Position numbers and translations under genes: made by a program | In this document: in pieces, positions 48,030 to 58,345 of the stretch | Layout of the letters: every line of letters starts with the position of its first letter | Numbering within the stretch: the first letter of the stretch is position 1 | Source of the DNA: Centroberyx gerrardi | Lineage: Eukaryota; Chordata; Actinopteri; Beryciformes; Berycidae | Direction of reading: 5' to 3' | DNA: 64,000 nt | Assembly (NCBI RefSeq): GCF_048128805.1 | Contig: NC_136000.1 | Coordinates: 10,255,354-10,319,353, forward strand | Notes under the pieces: model-generated | Database searches by the model: none | Seen by the model: the letters and a program-made list of their open reading frames with translations, nothing else | Told to the model about the DNA's origin: nothing

Positions 48030-49269
48030 GACTGTTCACACCAACCCACACACTGCTGCCACCCTGCTATTCCCAGCTTGTGGTTATTCCCAGAGTGAGC
48101 CAGAATGGCACCATAAGCCTGTCTGTCCGTTTTATGCCAAACCTGATGTCTCCTTGTCGCACATGCCGTTATGGGGAATCGGAGCTCTGCACACAATATA
48201 GTTAGGCTTCTCAAACACCCTCCCCCCTCCCTCTGTAATAAGTCATATTGACAGTTGGAGGTGCACTTAGCTAGGCCAGGAAGCCATTCAAATCAGACTG
48301 TTCTCTATACGCTTTAAATAACCTTCTTCTGTCTCCCTGTTGAGTCTTTCTTCATGCCTGGATCAGTCACCACCATGACAGTTTCCTGTGTCTGCGAGAT
48401 GCCTCCATCTGTTATCTCCACGTCTTTAGCTTTCAATCCCGGAAATATATCTGGCAACCTTCACCTGCTGACAAAAAGAGTAATAGGCATCTTAGTTTCT
48501 GACAGTACAGTCGCATACCAAGGGGAAGAATGTTTGCATAGTAAGGGTTCAAGAGGCAGGACTCTGATGTGCAGAATAATACAGTCATTTTCTACCTTTG
48601 GCAATGCTTTAGGGTACAGGAGAACTATTTGTTAATAGTTTGTTAACTATTATTTATTGATTATTGTGGTTTTGTGCAGCTCAAGGGGCGTAGATCATGA
48701 CACTAACATGGCCATTGACATTGCCAGGGTTGATTGTGGCCACCTTTGCTACAAATGTATGCAGTGATGGTACTGTAAAGCTTTTTGGATGGAAGCCTAG
48801 ACCAAAATGGTGTTACCTTCCAAATGGCATACAATTAACACTGCTTCATCTGCGGAAATCGTATGTTTCCTGCTTAAGATAAGGACTGTTAGAAGATAAA
48901 CTATTAACATTTCAGTTCCTGCATAAGCCAGCTGTATAAAAAAATCATCCAAATACCTCCCAATCTGTACTTTAAGTGGCCTCTGATATACTATAATATC
49001 TATATATAATATGTTTAGCAGCATGGTGTTGGTGAAGGCTTGTTGTTGATGCTCATGTATGCCCCAGTGTGCTGACCTTGCCAATGATACATGCTGTGAA
49101 TAATTATTTTCTACTAATTTTACCCCCAATTCCCCATTATCTACATGCTTAGAATTAATTAAAAACTGCATTTGTCAAAACCCAAACCATGTGAATGAAA
49201 ATTCATTACTCTGGTTGTACCTTATGCAATATTAAACAGGCCAAATACAAATCAGAGCACAGGTAACAC

Positions 49270-49345
49270 ATAAGTTATGTGATATACTGTACTTGTAGGT
49301 TGCTCTGGATATGGGTGTCAGCTAAATGCCTAAAATGTAATGTAA
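49270..49345 (-). repeat. Dispersed fish repeat (inverted relative to 6399)
   Basis: GTAGGTTGCTCTGGATATGG...GCTAAATGCCTAAAATG is the complement of the ubiquitous teleost segment seen at 6399-6510. It ends in ATGTAAATGTATG. Confidence 0.7.
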
Positions 49346-49886
49346 ATGTATGGGAACAGAGTCAAACAGGAGGATCTAATATGTCAACCAACAGTTTGTT
49401 ATTGTGTTAATCAACTTGCTAGTTTATTCCTTCCAGTATTTATGCACTCAGTAGTCACTATGCAGAGTAAATAAGAAACTAATATTTCAGAAATTGTGCA
49501 TTACGTAAGGCTTTCTGATTATTTCCTGCATGATTGATCACTCCTTGTGCAGCCTAAGATAAAATGTTCCCCTTGCTCATTTTGATTTACCCAGAGAGCT
49601 GATAGGTAAATGCTCATATCAGTCAAACAGGTGAGATTTGATGCGGTTGTTCTTGCTTCCAGTATTTTGGTTAAATAAATGCTTCGTGAAATGGTTAGAA
49701 CATTAGCTTTGCAAAACTACAGGACAAGATAGGTAGGCCATTTTAATGTGTGAGAAGCAAAAATACTATTGAAATCAAACATTGACATCATAAAAAAAGA
49801 TGACGATTAAAAAAAAAGCATGCATTGTAAAACATCAAAAATGAACTTTTGACATTGAGGCTGTTAAAAAAAACTGCAAGCTGCAG

Positions 49887-49900
49887 CCAGTAGAGGGCAG
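49887..49900 (+). promoter_or_regulatory. CTCF-like motif
   Basis: CCAGTAGAGGGCAG fits the CTCF core at every position. It has the same orientation as the motif at 45228. Not tested for occupancy. Confidence 0.4.
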
Positions 49901-51362
49901 TCTATCCATATGGCTAACAGACTCTGGACTATGAACCTTGAATCTGATGTAGATCTCGTGTGACCACTCAAGAACATGGGATCATTATGAACTACTGTAC
50001 ATCATTATGGACAACCCATATGAATACTATAAAATAAATTAGGTTGTGTAATGTGTAAACAGTCAGAAGTTTTATAACCTGGACTGGCTGAGGGAGAGTG
50101 TATGAGAAATGATACCGCTGGACACCATCATGATAACAAATCATCATTATTCAGCCAACATAACAGCTAAATGCAGGAAACTGGAGGTGCATTGATCAAA
50201 ATGTGATCACAGTCGCACTATCTAGTAGCCCAAACCTGACTTCTACTCCACTTTAATGCATTTAGAGAGCTCTGAATGGCCCTTCTTGGCTGCCACCATC
50301 CCCTGGGCTAGCATGGTCCAAGACTCAGCAGACTCATTACTCCTTAGACAAACAGGTTTGGACATATTGAACTCAGACCCCAAAACAACCTTGCTCTAGT
50401 CGGCCACTTTCCATTCTCCCGGCTCCATTTGTGATCAGGGAGTGTTTGTCTCTCTCACTCTGTCTCCGGGTGTCTGTTTGCCTGACACTTGTCTGGCTTG
50501 GCCTACTTTCTCCTTGATCTCATCAGTCAATGTGAAGACCTGTGAAGGCCATCTCCTCATCTTGCTCTGTGTATCTCTGCCAGCACTGTGCCTGTGTCAG
50601 CAGTTAGGGACTGACTCACACCCACGCAGTCCCCAATCGTCCCTCCAGGGCCCATTGGGCAAAGACGGCACGTCTCCCCAAACAGACAGCCTCATTTGCA
50701 TGGCCATAAATCACTCACAAAACTGACACCCAGCCACACAACAAGACATGAGATGGGGCCACAAAACTCAGTGTGCCAAATTGCAGTGTTATGTGAGATC
50801 AGGCTCTGAGGCAGGAATAAGCTTTTCATTTAACAAGTTGGGTGGTGATAAAGCCAATCTAGTTTGAGTGCCACATGCACAGACATGGCCCATAGCTAAG
50901 CCCTTAACTGCAATGTGTCATGAATCTGGAAATTTCCAACTGAAAAGACCAAAACATATGGCTCATTTAGAAGTTGTGATATATTCACAAGGCAGTGAAA
51001 TGTTGTCATGCTTTCTAAAGGCTATATTGACTGCAGCGCAGCAAAATGATAGGTTTTGTGATTAAGCATTCAGCAGCCTAGGTATAACGAACAAAGAGAC
51101 CAATAATTTGTGTTACAATGACTACTAATAAGTCTCTTGTAAGGACATAAATGAGCATCAGATATGACACGATGAAATATAAATGAATAATTAAGGAATG
51201 GTTGTTTTCAAAAAATACATTTTAAACTGGAGAATAAAATAGCAATGTTCTCTCTGTGAGCAGTAATCTGTGTTGGATTGCATGAAAGCACTTAAAGATT
51301 TATGTGAAAGTCTCCAGAAGAGCTCAGGATGGTGGAGTTCGACTACTATTTTCTTGTCGACT

Positions 51363-51441
51363 CAATTCAAAAAAATGTATTTATCCCCGAGGGGGCAATT
51401 AAGCCAGCATAGTAAAATAAATAAATAAATAAATAAATAAA
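51363..51441 (-). repeat. Retrotransposon-type 3' end with (AAAT)n
   Basis: ATGTATTTATCCCCGAGGGG is the complement of the CCCC..GGGGATAAATA signature at the 3' ends of many fish non-LTR elements. The related signature at 57925 is longer. An (AAAT)n run follows at 51413-51441. Only a stub is present. Confidence 0.55.
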
Positions 51442-51499
51442 AAGGACCCATGAGTAAATGTGCATTGGATTGCGGATTTTATCCCAAAGAAACCCCATC

Positions 51500-51564
51500 T
51501 GAGAGCTTTTTTTTTTTTTTATTTTTTTATTACATTTATTCTATTTATTTATTTATTTATTTTT
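51500..51564. repeat. T-rich tract with (ATTT)n
   Basis: About 15 T, then ATTTTTTTATT, then (ATTT)n at 51541-51564. The ATTT run is the inverse complement of the AAAT run 100 bp to the left, so the two could pair. Confidence 0.85.
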
Positions 51565-51725
51565 AGCTATGATTTAGCCTAGTACAGATTACAGAATTAT
51601 ATAACTCTCTATACTGTAGATGGGGCGGCAACAGTGGGTGCAGTGAACCCTATGTACAAAACAATTACAAAACAAAACCTTACACATTCTCTCTCTGTGC
51701 TGACTTCAAGTGACTGAAATTATAA

Positions 51726-51819
51726 AAATTAAAAAAAAATCCTAATTTCTGCTGGGGACACCCTGGAACCGCCTTCATAGGACCCCTGGTGGTCCCGGAC
51801 CCCACTTTGGGAACCACTG
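51726..51819 (-). mobile_element. hAT-type terminal segment
   Basis: Read on the minus strand from 51819, CAGTGGTTCCCAAAGTGGGG then TCCGGGACC...GGGGTCC...GGTTCCAGGG is the terminus of a Charlie-type hAT element (CAGTGGTTCCCAAA, family knowledge). No opposite terminus or 8-bp duplication was found to the left. It ends two bases before the CpG island begins. Confidence 0.65.
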
Positions 51820-51821
51820 CG

Positions 51822-52540
51822 CCGGGCTACGACTACTGCTCCTCAAAATATCTGGTGCGTCGGCGAACAGACGGCACAACTTGTTCTCGTTTCCCCCCTT
51901 TTTGCTCGGCGCTTGTTGTCCCCCACAGTCGTCTGTTTTTTTTTTTTTTCGCCGGGGATCTTTCCTGCGAACAGCGTGGAGTGGGAGGGGAATAATTCCT
52001 CTCCATGCCCGGTCGCGTCGTTCCTCCTCCAGTGCGCGTTTTCCCCCCACTAATTTCCTGGTTCTCAAATGCAATGTCAGTCAAGGCGAATGCGTGAGCG
52101 GATCCCACAGGTGTGTTGCTGCCAACTGAGCCACGGCTCCAGAAGACACACACCTGGAATCACCATGTGACTCGGCACCTGGGCGTGGAGAAAGTCCCTG
52201 ATATTTTCACAGACTCTTTTGTTGAGGAGTTGCCCGTGTCGCCTTTCAACAGGAATTGCCAATTCGGCCAACCAAGTAGCCTGTTTTCTACGGAATAGTG
52301 CCTTTCTGAACCCCTCACAGGACGTGCGGCGAGAGTAAAATGTGAACTTGCTTACGGACTTCTTTTTTTATTTCGTAAGGGGGGGGGTTGTCGAAAATCT
52401 GGACTGTTCCCGTTTGCGCAACTCCTGTTTGTTCTTTTCCTCCAAGGTGAGTTCCGGGGAAGCTGGTGTATCCCGTTACAGCGGGAGTGAGATGATTTGT
52501 TCTGCGTTTCACGGCGATATCCATTTTAAACCCGTGTAAA
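51822..52540 (+). promoter_or_regulatory. CpG island, probable promoter with non-coding first exon (donor at 52447)
   Basis: By my count about 45 CpG occur in roughly 700 bases, against a CpG-poor window. CTCCAAG|GTGAGTTCC at 52446/52447 is a near-ideal plus-strand 5' splice site, so an exon would end at 52446. No long ATG frame runs into the donor, which suggests an untranslated first exon; the start site cannot be placed. There is no clear TATA box, as is usual for CpG-island promoters. If correct, the 11.5 kb to the right is first-intron DNA. The gene itself is outside the window and cannot be named. Confidence 0.6.
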
Positions 52541-52878
52541 TCTGAGCATGAAGTTTTGATACATACACCATAACGATGTTGTGTGCGTGCGTAACAAATC
52601 CCAAGGGACGCTATGTTAGTTAACCTCTAACAACATCGCTGCTCTTTACACGGTACTTGACCAATAGCATGCCTTATTGGTCGTACATTGATCGTGCCAT
52701 TCCTAAGTATTGATATGTGATTGGTATTCTCAAAATGTACTTTTCTGCTAACAAAAAGAATAGAAGAAAGAATGTTTTATGCAAAGCTAAGACATCATTT
52801 ATATTTGTGAATGATTGTGGCACTGACCGTGTAAGAGCTTTCTCAAATTTCTAGCAGCTGCTGTGATGATAGTAAAGG

Positions 52879-52880
<2 letters not shown>

Positions 52881-52914
<34 letters not shown>
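52881..52914. repeat. (GT)n microsatellite
   Basis: Seventeen GT units in the putative first intron. Confidence 0.96.
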
Positions 52915-52917
<3 letters not shown>

Positions 52918-55165
52918 AACTGTACTTTCTGCACCGCTTAAAGGCATCTTTGTAGTCATTCCTGGGTGACAAACTTGTTCTCGCCCCTAGCCATGCATTG
53001 CACCTCAGGAGCGTTGCAAACCACAGCATCTGCCCAGTCACCTCACAAGGAGCTGTCTGTCCCTACACACTGGCAATTTCAGTGAGAAATGGGCATGTGA
53101 ACTATATTCCTCACCTCTGGATAGTAGCCTGTACATCAACAGCTGAAAGAACAGAAGTCGTAGTGAGCATTGCCTCCTGTTTGTGTTTTTTTTTTTTTTT
53201 TTTAATCTCTTTTGTGGAGAACAAGCTGGAGACAGAAGCTCTATTCATTTCCCTGTTGAATCTCCTGTGCAGTTCTGTCAGTCTGTATCTCTCTGTCCCT
53301 GGCGCGGCCCCTCAACAGATCACTGTACTGCCTTGTTGTCTTTCTAAATCGTCCTTTTATTCACGGCCCTACCATCTCCCACCCCCTTGCATACAGACCT
53401 ACTGTACATGGGATGCTCCATCTCCTGCGGATTATCCCCATTAAATAACATTATACAAACAGTCCCATAGTGGAAATGGATTAGTCCGGGCAGGGGGCAC
53501 GTGGAGGCAGGAAGTACGGCTGGCGGGGTGGGCTGGCGGTGGCGGCTGGGAGGGGGTTAGAGTTGGGGGTCAGCCTCCGGGTTCCTGACTGAGCAGGGAT
53601 GGGTTTCCAATAGATGCCATCTGCTCACATGGACACACACAAGCAATTGAAAACCAAGCAGGTTTCTCTTCCTTTCCCTCTTTCCCCCCCCATCCTTCTC
53701 TCTCCCCCTCACTCTCTCTGCCCCACAATGCTTCATTCAGGGTTTATCTCTTCCACTCTGAATAAATAGAGACACCTTATCTGTGCAGAGGAGAGCGGTG
53801 ATAAATGTTTTCTCCTGCTCCCCGCAAGGGTGAAAAAGACAAGCATACCACACTTCTTCATCGTAGATGCTCTTTTCAGGGCAAGTGAATAGGAGACATT
53901 TCTCATTCAGGTCACATGCTAGTGTTTCAGGATTCTGCAACAATCCCAAAAGGCTAATGCGAGCTCATACCCTGTAATACAAGAGAAACAGAGGAAATAA
54001 CAGACAACAAAGCAGGCATTTCCATTAGTGTGTGTTTTTTTTTTTTTTTTCGGTAATAGGCAGCCCAGCCACGGATGCTGCTGGCTCTGGAAATGAAAGT
54101 TTGTTGTGAAATCCATTCTGAGTATTTTTGGGTCTACCAAAACAGCCATTGGCAAGAAACGAAGTTACTGAATTATTGGTCATTGAGCACTCCGCTGTTA
54201 AGCCCTTACATGTTTTGGGTTAGCCAGAGTTCATGCTGTTCCTTTTTAGTGTTGGACAGTTTTCTCAGATAGTTTAAACTATGTTGTCTGCTGGAACCAA
54301 GCACTGAATTTCAGAGAGTGCTGCAATATTTTTGAGGTCAAATGAATTTGAACTCTTCCCCAGTCTCTTTGTTTCCTTTGCATTGGATTACGGACTTCTG
54401 TCATTTTCATTTTGAAAGTAAAGCCGTAATCCTGGTAAGCAAGAAGCAATCGCATGCTTTCTGTCTCCAGCTTGCCAACAAAGCACTGCAACATTTTGTT
54501 GTACAAGTAGTTTTTGTTTACCTTATGCAGTAACTAATACTTAATTATAGTCATAGGTTCACAGCAAGTGGCTGATTTGAAATTGCAATTTGCATCGTCC
54601 CCTTTTCCTCTTTCCTCACTAAAAGCAACAAATTGAGAATTATGTAATACAAATCATTATCACATTACTATATCTGTTGGGCCTACATCCACTTTAAAAA
54701 GGCTATTTGGTACTATGTGACCATATCGTCTTTCTTTAACATGGACTGAGTGAACTTATTGGTCATAAATTGGGTGTGGCACTTTCCAGCTCACATGAGA
54801 AAGGCCCATATGCAATACCTTGTACCTCTTGCTTATCTAAAGCACACATTGGCTTCACGGAAGTGTAGGCAGATGCGTGAAGGGCGTGTCAGTTTGGCAT
54901 TAGACGGCTGGTGAATCTGGGGAATAGAGATTTCCTTCAGATTGGAGATGGGCTCGTCTTTTTATGTCTGAGGATTATCCTATGATGAAGGGACGACATG
55001 CTGAGGTGGGTTTCTGATCTTATCTCCTCTGGGTTTTACAGCTGCCATCCTTGCCCTTGGACTTCATGGCCTTGTCCCAAACTATTCCCTCCTCGCCTAT
55101 CCTTTACCCTTTCCTCTGGCTCTGCGTGTCGTGTCGCTGCATGTATTCCAAATACCGAACCCCTG

Positions 55166-55190
55166 CCACTCCACTCCACTCCACTCAACT
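55166..55190. repeat. (CCACT)n short tandem repeat
   Basis: Four to five CCACT units inside pyrimidine-rich DNA. Confidence 0.85.
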
Positions 55191-57278
55191 CTATTCCCTT
55201 CCCCCATGCACTTCAGCTCAGTTACAGCTGATAACAAAGCCGGCGTGGTAATGACAGACCTACGAGGTGAGATCACATTCATTCTCATGCATACTCCCTC
55301 AGCAGCAGGCTGCGAGGCTGGGCTGTGTTGCGGGCGTTAGCAGCGTTGCCACTGTTCAGTGCCCCCCCGCCGCCAACCACCAACCACCTCATGCAGCTCC
55401 AAGTTCACCACCATCCACAGTTTAACCTGGATAGTGGTGAACAGCAGGCTTCCATGCCAAGCACTTCAGACCCAGCCATTATGGTCAAGTCCAACTCTGC
55501 AGGGTTTACTTTTACCTCTAAAACAACCTTGACACTTTCTCGGCCCACACTATCTTTCATCCTATGCCGATGCCCTCCACACCATGCATTCAACCCACCG
55601 TGGCTTACTCTCTTCTCCACGCTGCTGCCAACTCATGCTGGTTTTCTGACTGCTACCCACACTACTTCACTCTGGCATTCATCTCTACCTTTAGCCACTG
55701 TGACTCTTCCCCACACTCTCAGCGCTCAGTGCACTAGTCAGACAGAGAACATGATGAATATTGTAAACGTGCTCACACTCCTGAAAGAGATAAATGATTT
55801 AGATTGGGAGGGAACTGGCTTAATTGTTCTGTTGAGAGGTTGCGGGCGGGATGTTTTGCACGAGAACGGAGACATCCTAATATTTCAAAACCAGGGTTGC
55901 CATGACGTGAGGCATGGATAGTGGGGTGGGCGGCTATTTGAAAGAGTTAGCCCAGAGGAAAACATGATCTCCATTGCTGTTCAAAAGGCAGTATTTGGAA
56001 TGACGATGGTGTTGGCTGTCAGGAGCCTTGAGGTGGCATAGCTGAAGATTGAACACTAGTGATGGATACACAATACAGACATCTGCCTCACTCGCCCTCC
56101 CCTCTCTCGCATCCCCATGGCAGCTGAACTGACAGGCTGACACAAACACACAGTATAGCAAGGGCTTTTGGTGCTACCTGCTCACTGGAGGCATGTCAAC
56201 CAGCCCACCCATCCAGGCCACTGGCAAAAGTTCACACCCAGGCATTTTGCCTGGGACGAAAGAAGCAGGCATCTGAAAACTTCTCAGCAATGAAGAGTGC
56301 AAGACAGGGTCACCTTCATTTCTTGCCTGGAAATTCTTAGTCAAATGCTTTCTTCCTGCTTGTTTTGGCGGGAGAAAAGAGAGGAGGAAGCTAATTTATT
56401 TTTTGCTTTGGTAATTGAGCCTGGCACGTAATGCTAGTCAAAATGCCATCCATTTAAAGACTTCACAGAGAAGTCGATCATGCCTGCTTCAATCACTGTG
56501 ATGTTGACAGGGAATGTTTAGTCCGGCTCTCTGCTTTAGGATGAAAAGAAGACCAAGAGATCTCTCAGACTTGAACATAATGAAGATGAGCTGATGCATC
56601 ATTTCTGTGCAAATTGGAAGCGCTTTTGCAGGATTTCACGGCTTGGTGATATACTACCCTCTTAGATTTGAGCTTGGAAGCAGACTTAGACTTAGTTGAG
56701 GAATAATTGAAAACGTGCAGACCCACTTACTCCACCTGTAATGCATTTTCACTGCACTTTTTTGTTCTTGAATGAGAGTTGCTCCGTTTTGAGTGCCATT
56801 TAATCCTAGCTGAGGCACCAGAGGGTGCACTTCATTTTTATCCGTGTGAGTAATTTCACAGTTAATCCTCAAACTGACCAATTTACTCCCGCCAAGATCA
56901 TTTTTAATTATCACCTCTGCTTTACAGCTAATATGAGGTCCAGCTGGTTTATGTTAATATGGTAGTGGCCGTTGAATATTGGCCCTCTTCCTTTTTATTT
57001 TTTGTATGCTCACTGGGCGATTAATTATGAAGTACTGAACATGAGCCTCAGCCAGGACTGGTGCGCGACAGATGCATGAAGGGTCAGTGCACTGGCAGCA
57101 GCTGGAAATCAAGGTCACATCAACCTGAGAGAGCGAAGGGGAGATGACGTGGCAAGCTAAATCTGAGGAAGACGAGAGGAGGAGAGAGACAGTTGCCGCA
57201 AGACTAACTTTTTATGAAATGGATGGCGGTTTCAGAGATATATACCTGTTTGTGTCTCCACCAGACACAGCCTCCTTG

Positions 57279-57560
57279 TAGGGGTGCACAATTAATCGAA
57301 AAAATATTAAAATTGCAATGTTGACTACTGCAATTTCCATATTGCAAGAGACTGCAATTTATTTATTTAAAATAGGGAAAGGTTTCTACATGGCCTCCCA
57401 TACAGGGTATTCATGCGTGGTGCAGAATCCCTGATTTGCAAAAGTAAAGTTGAATGAAATCTATAATTCTGTTCAAACTGAGCAGGTCTTTATCATTAGC
57501 ACCTCATATTTTCCCAACCCCACAATCTTTTTAAAACTTTTTTATTAAGCAGTGATAAAA
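57279..57560 (+). mobile_element. hAT-like element, second copy (left end only)
   Basis: TAGGGGTGCACAATTAATCG at 57279 is the hAT-like terminus. It is followed by GCAATTTCCATATTGCAAGAG and CTGCAATTTATT, collinear with 37746-37776. Similarity fades after about 57500 and no right terminus is seen, so the copy is truncated or strongly eroded. Confidence 0.65.
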
Positions 57561-57924
57561 AAAAATGATGTAGAAAAGTTTATTTTTTGTCAATATCAAG
57601 CCATCCTACTTCCATGTCCTGGTCTCTCCATAAATGAGCTCGGTATCGTGGCCTTTCAGTAGCCTGTGGTCCACAACGGACCTATTAAAACAATTCATAC
57701 AGGAATTGTTCAAGTTACAGAGACTCCAGTTAAATGCCACTCGCTCAGCCGCCTCTCATGTAAACTGACAGACTGGCTTATTGTAGCGTTGTGCTGTCTT
57801 ACCTTAACAGTGACTGATGTTTTCTTGTGAACACCGCAGACTATTTGTGGTCGTTATGATGTTAGAGGTGGGATTAGCTAAGGTAATGCATTAACAGTAA
57901 TGTAAGTTTTTAAGAGAATATGAA

Positions 57925-58345
57925 ATTTTATTGATCCTGGAGGGGAAATGATGTTGCTGCAGGAGCAAAAGTAATAGGATCCAGCAGGGACAAAAACACA
58001 AGTAGAAGTTAAGCACACAAATAGAATATAAAATCAGCAATAAAACCAGTAAAGATACGTAAAGACAGTAAAAATGTTGTGGTCTGGAGGTCAGCTTTTT
58101 GGTGTCGGTGTTGGTCAGTTGCTGTCGGATACATTTCTGGAATGTAAGAACAGCGGAGCAGACGTCGTGTTAGGTTAGCAGGATGAGCCAGGCCTCTACC
58201 TTGGCGTTGGCCTTGTAGAGTCTGGGGGCTTTGCGGTGGAGCAGACACAGGCCGGTAGAAGTGCATTCCTCTCCGCAGCGGTGGTGAGCTGCAGGAATCT
58301 TAGCTATGCCTATTAGCCAGCCAAACCCGGACAGCAAGCCCGACC
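57925..58345 (-). mobile_element. Dispersed retroelement-like 3' segment
   Basis: On the minus strand a translated segment (frame ...RLYKANAKVEAWLILLT, stop, then HDVCSAVLTFQKCIRQQL) leads into an AT-rich 3' region. It ends with CATTTCCCCTCCAGGATCAA and TAAAATTTC. I remember this protein segment and the 'GGGGATCAATAAA' end from many fish genomes as a dispersed repeat, probably a non-LTR retrotransposon 3' end. The 85-codon minus frame 58009-58266 is the same DNA in another frame. The copy has an in-frame stop and is inactive. Confidence 0.6.

Larger units (their letters stand above)
48025..51362. other. Non-coding stretch
   Basis: No gene is recognised. The minus-strand frame 48797-49171 (124 codons) is open through AT-rich DNA but has no familiar motif. 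TTAATAGTTTGTTAACTATTA at about 48633 is a small inverted repeat reminiscent of a fish transposon end. Confidence 0.45.
52541..57278. other. Putative intronic/non-coding stretch
   Basis: No gene is recognised. T runs occur at 53187-53203 and 54036-54050. The longest frame of the window (55325-55921, 198 codons, starting at GTG) is Ser/Thr/Pro/His-rich in C-rich DNA and shows no domain. CACCAGAGGGTGCA at 56816 is a partial CTCF match. 56840-57000 (CTCCCGCCAAGATCATTTTT and neighbours) has conserved-element texture, unverified. Confidence 0.45.

Noticed and set aside
47845..48214. Frames of 117-118 codons on both strands
   Set aside because: Both are produced by the (AC)n repeat (Thr-His or Cys-Val repeats).
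48797..49171. 124-codon minus-strand frame, considered as a retroelement fragment
   Set aside because: No reverse-transcriptase or integrase motif could be placed and its composition is AT-rich background.
55325..55921. Longest open frame in the window (198 codons, plus)
   Set aside because: It starts at GTG, is low-complexity Ser/Thr/His/Pro-rich in C-rich DNA and shows no domain or splice context; probably chance.
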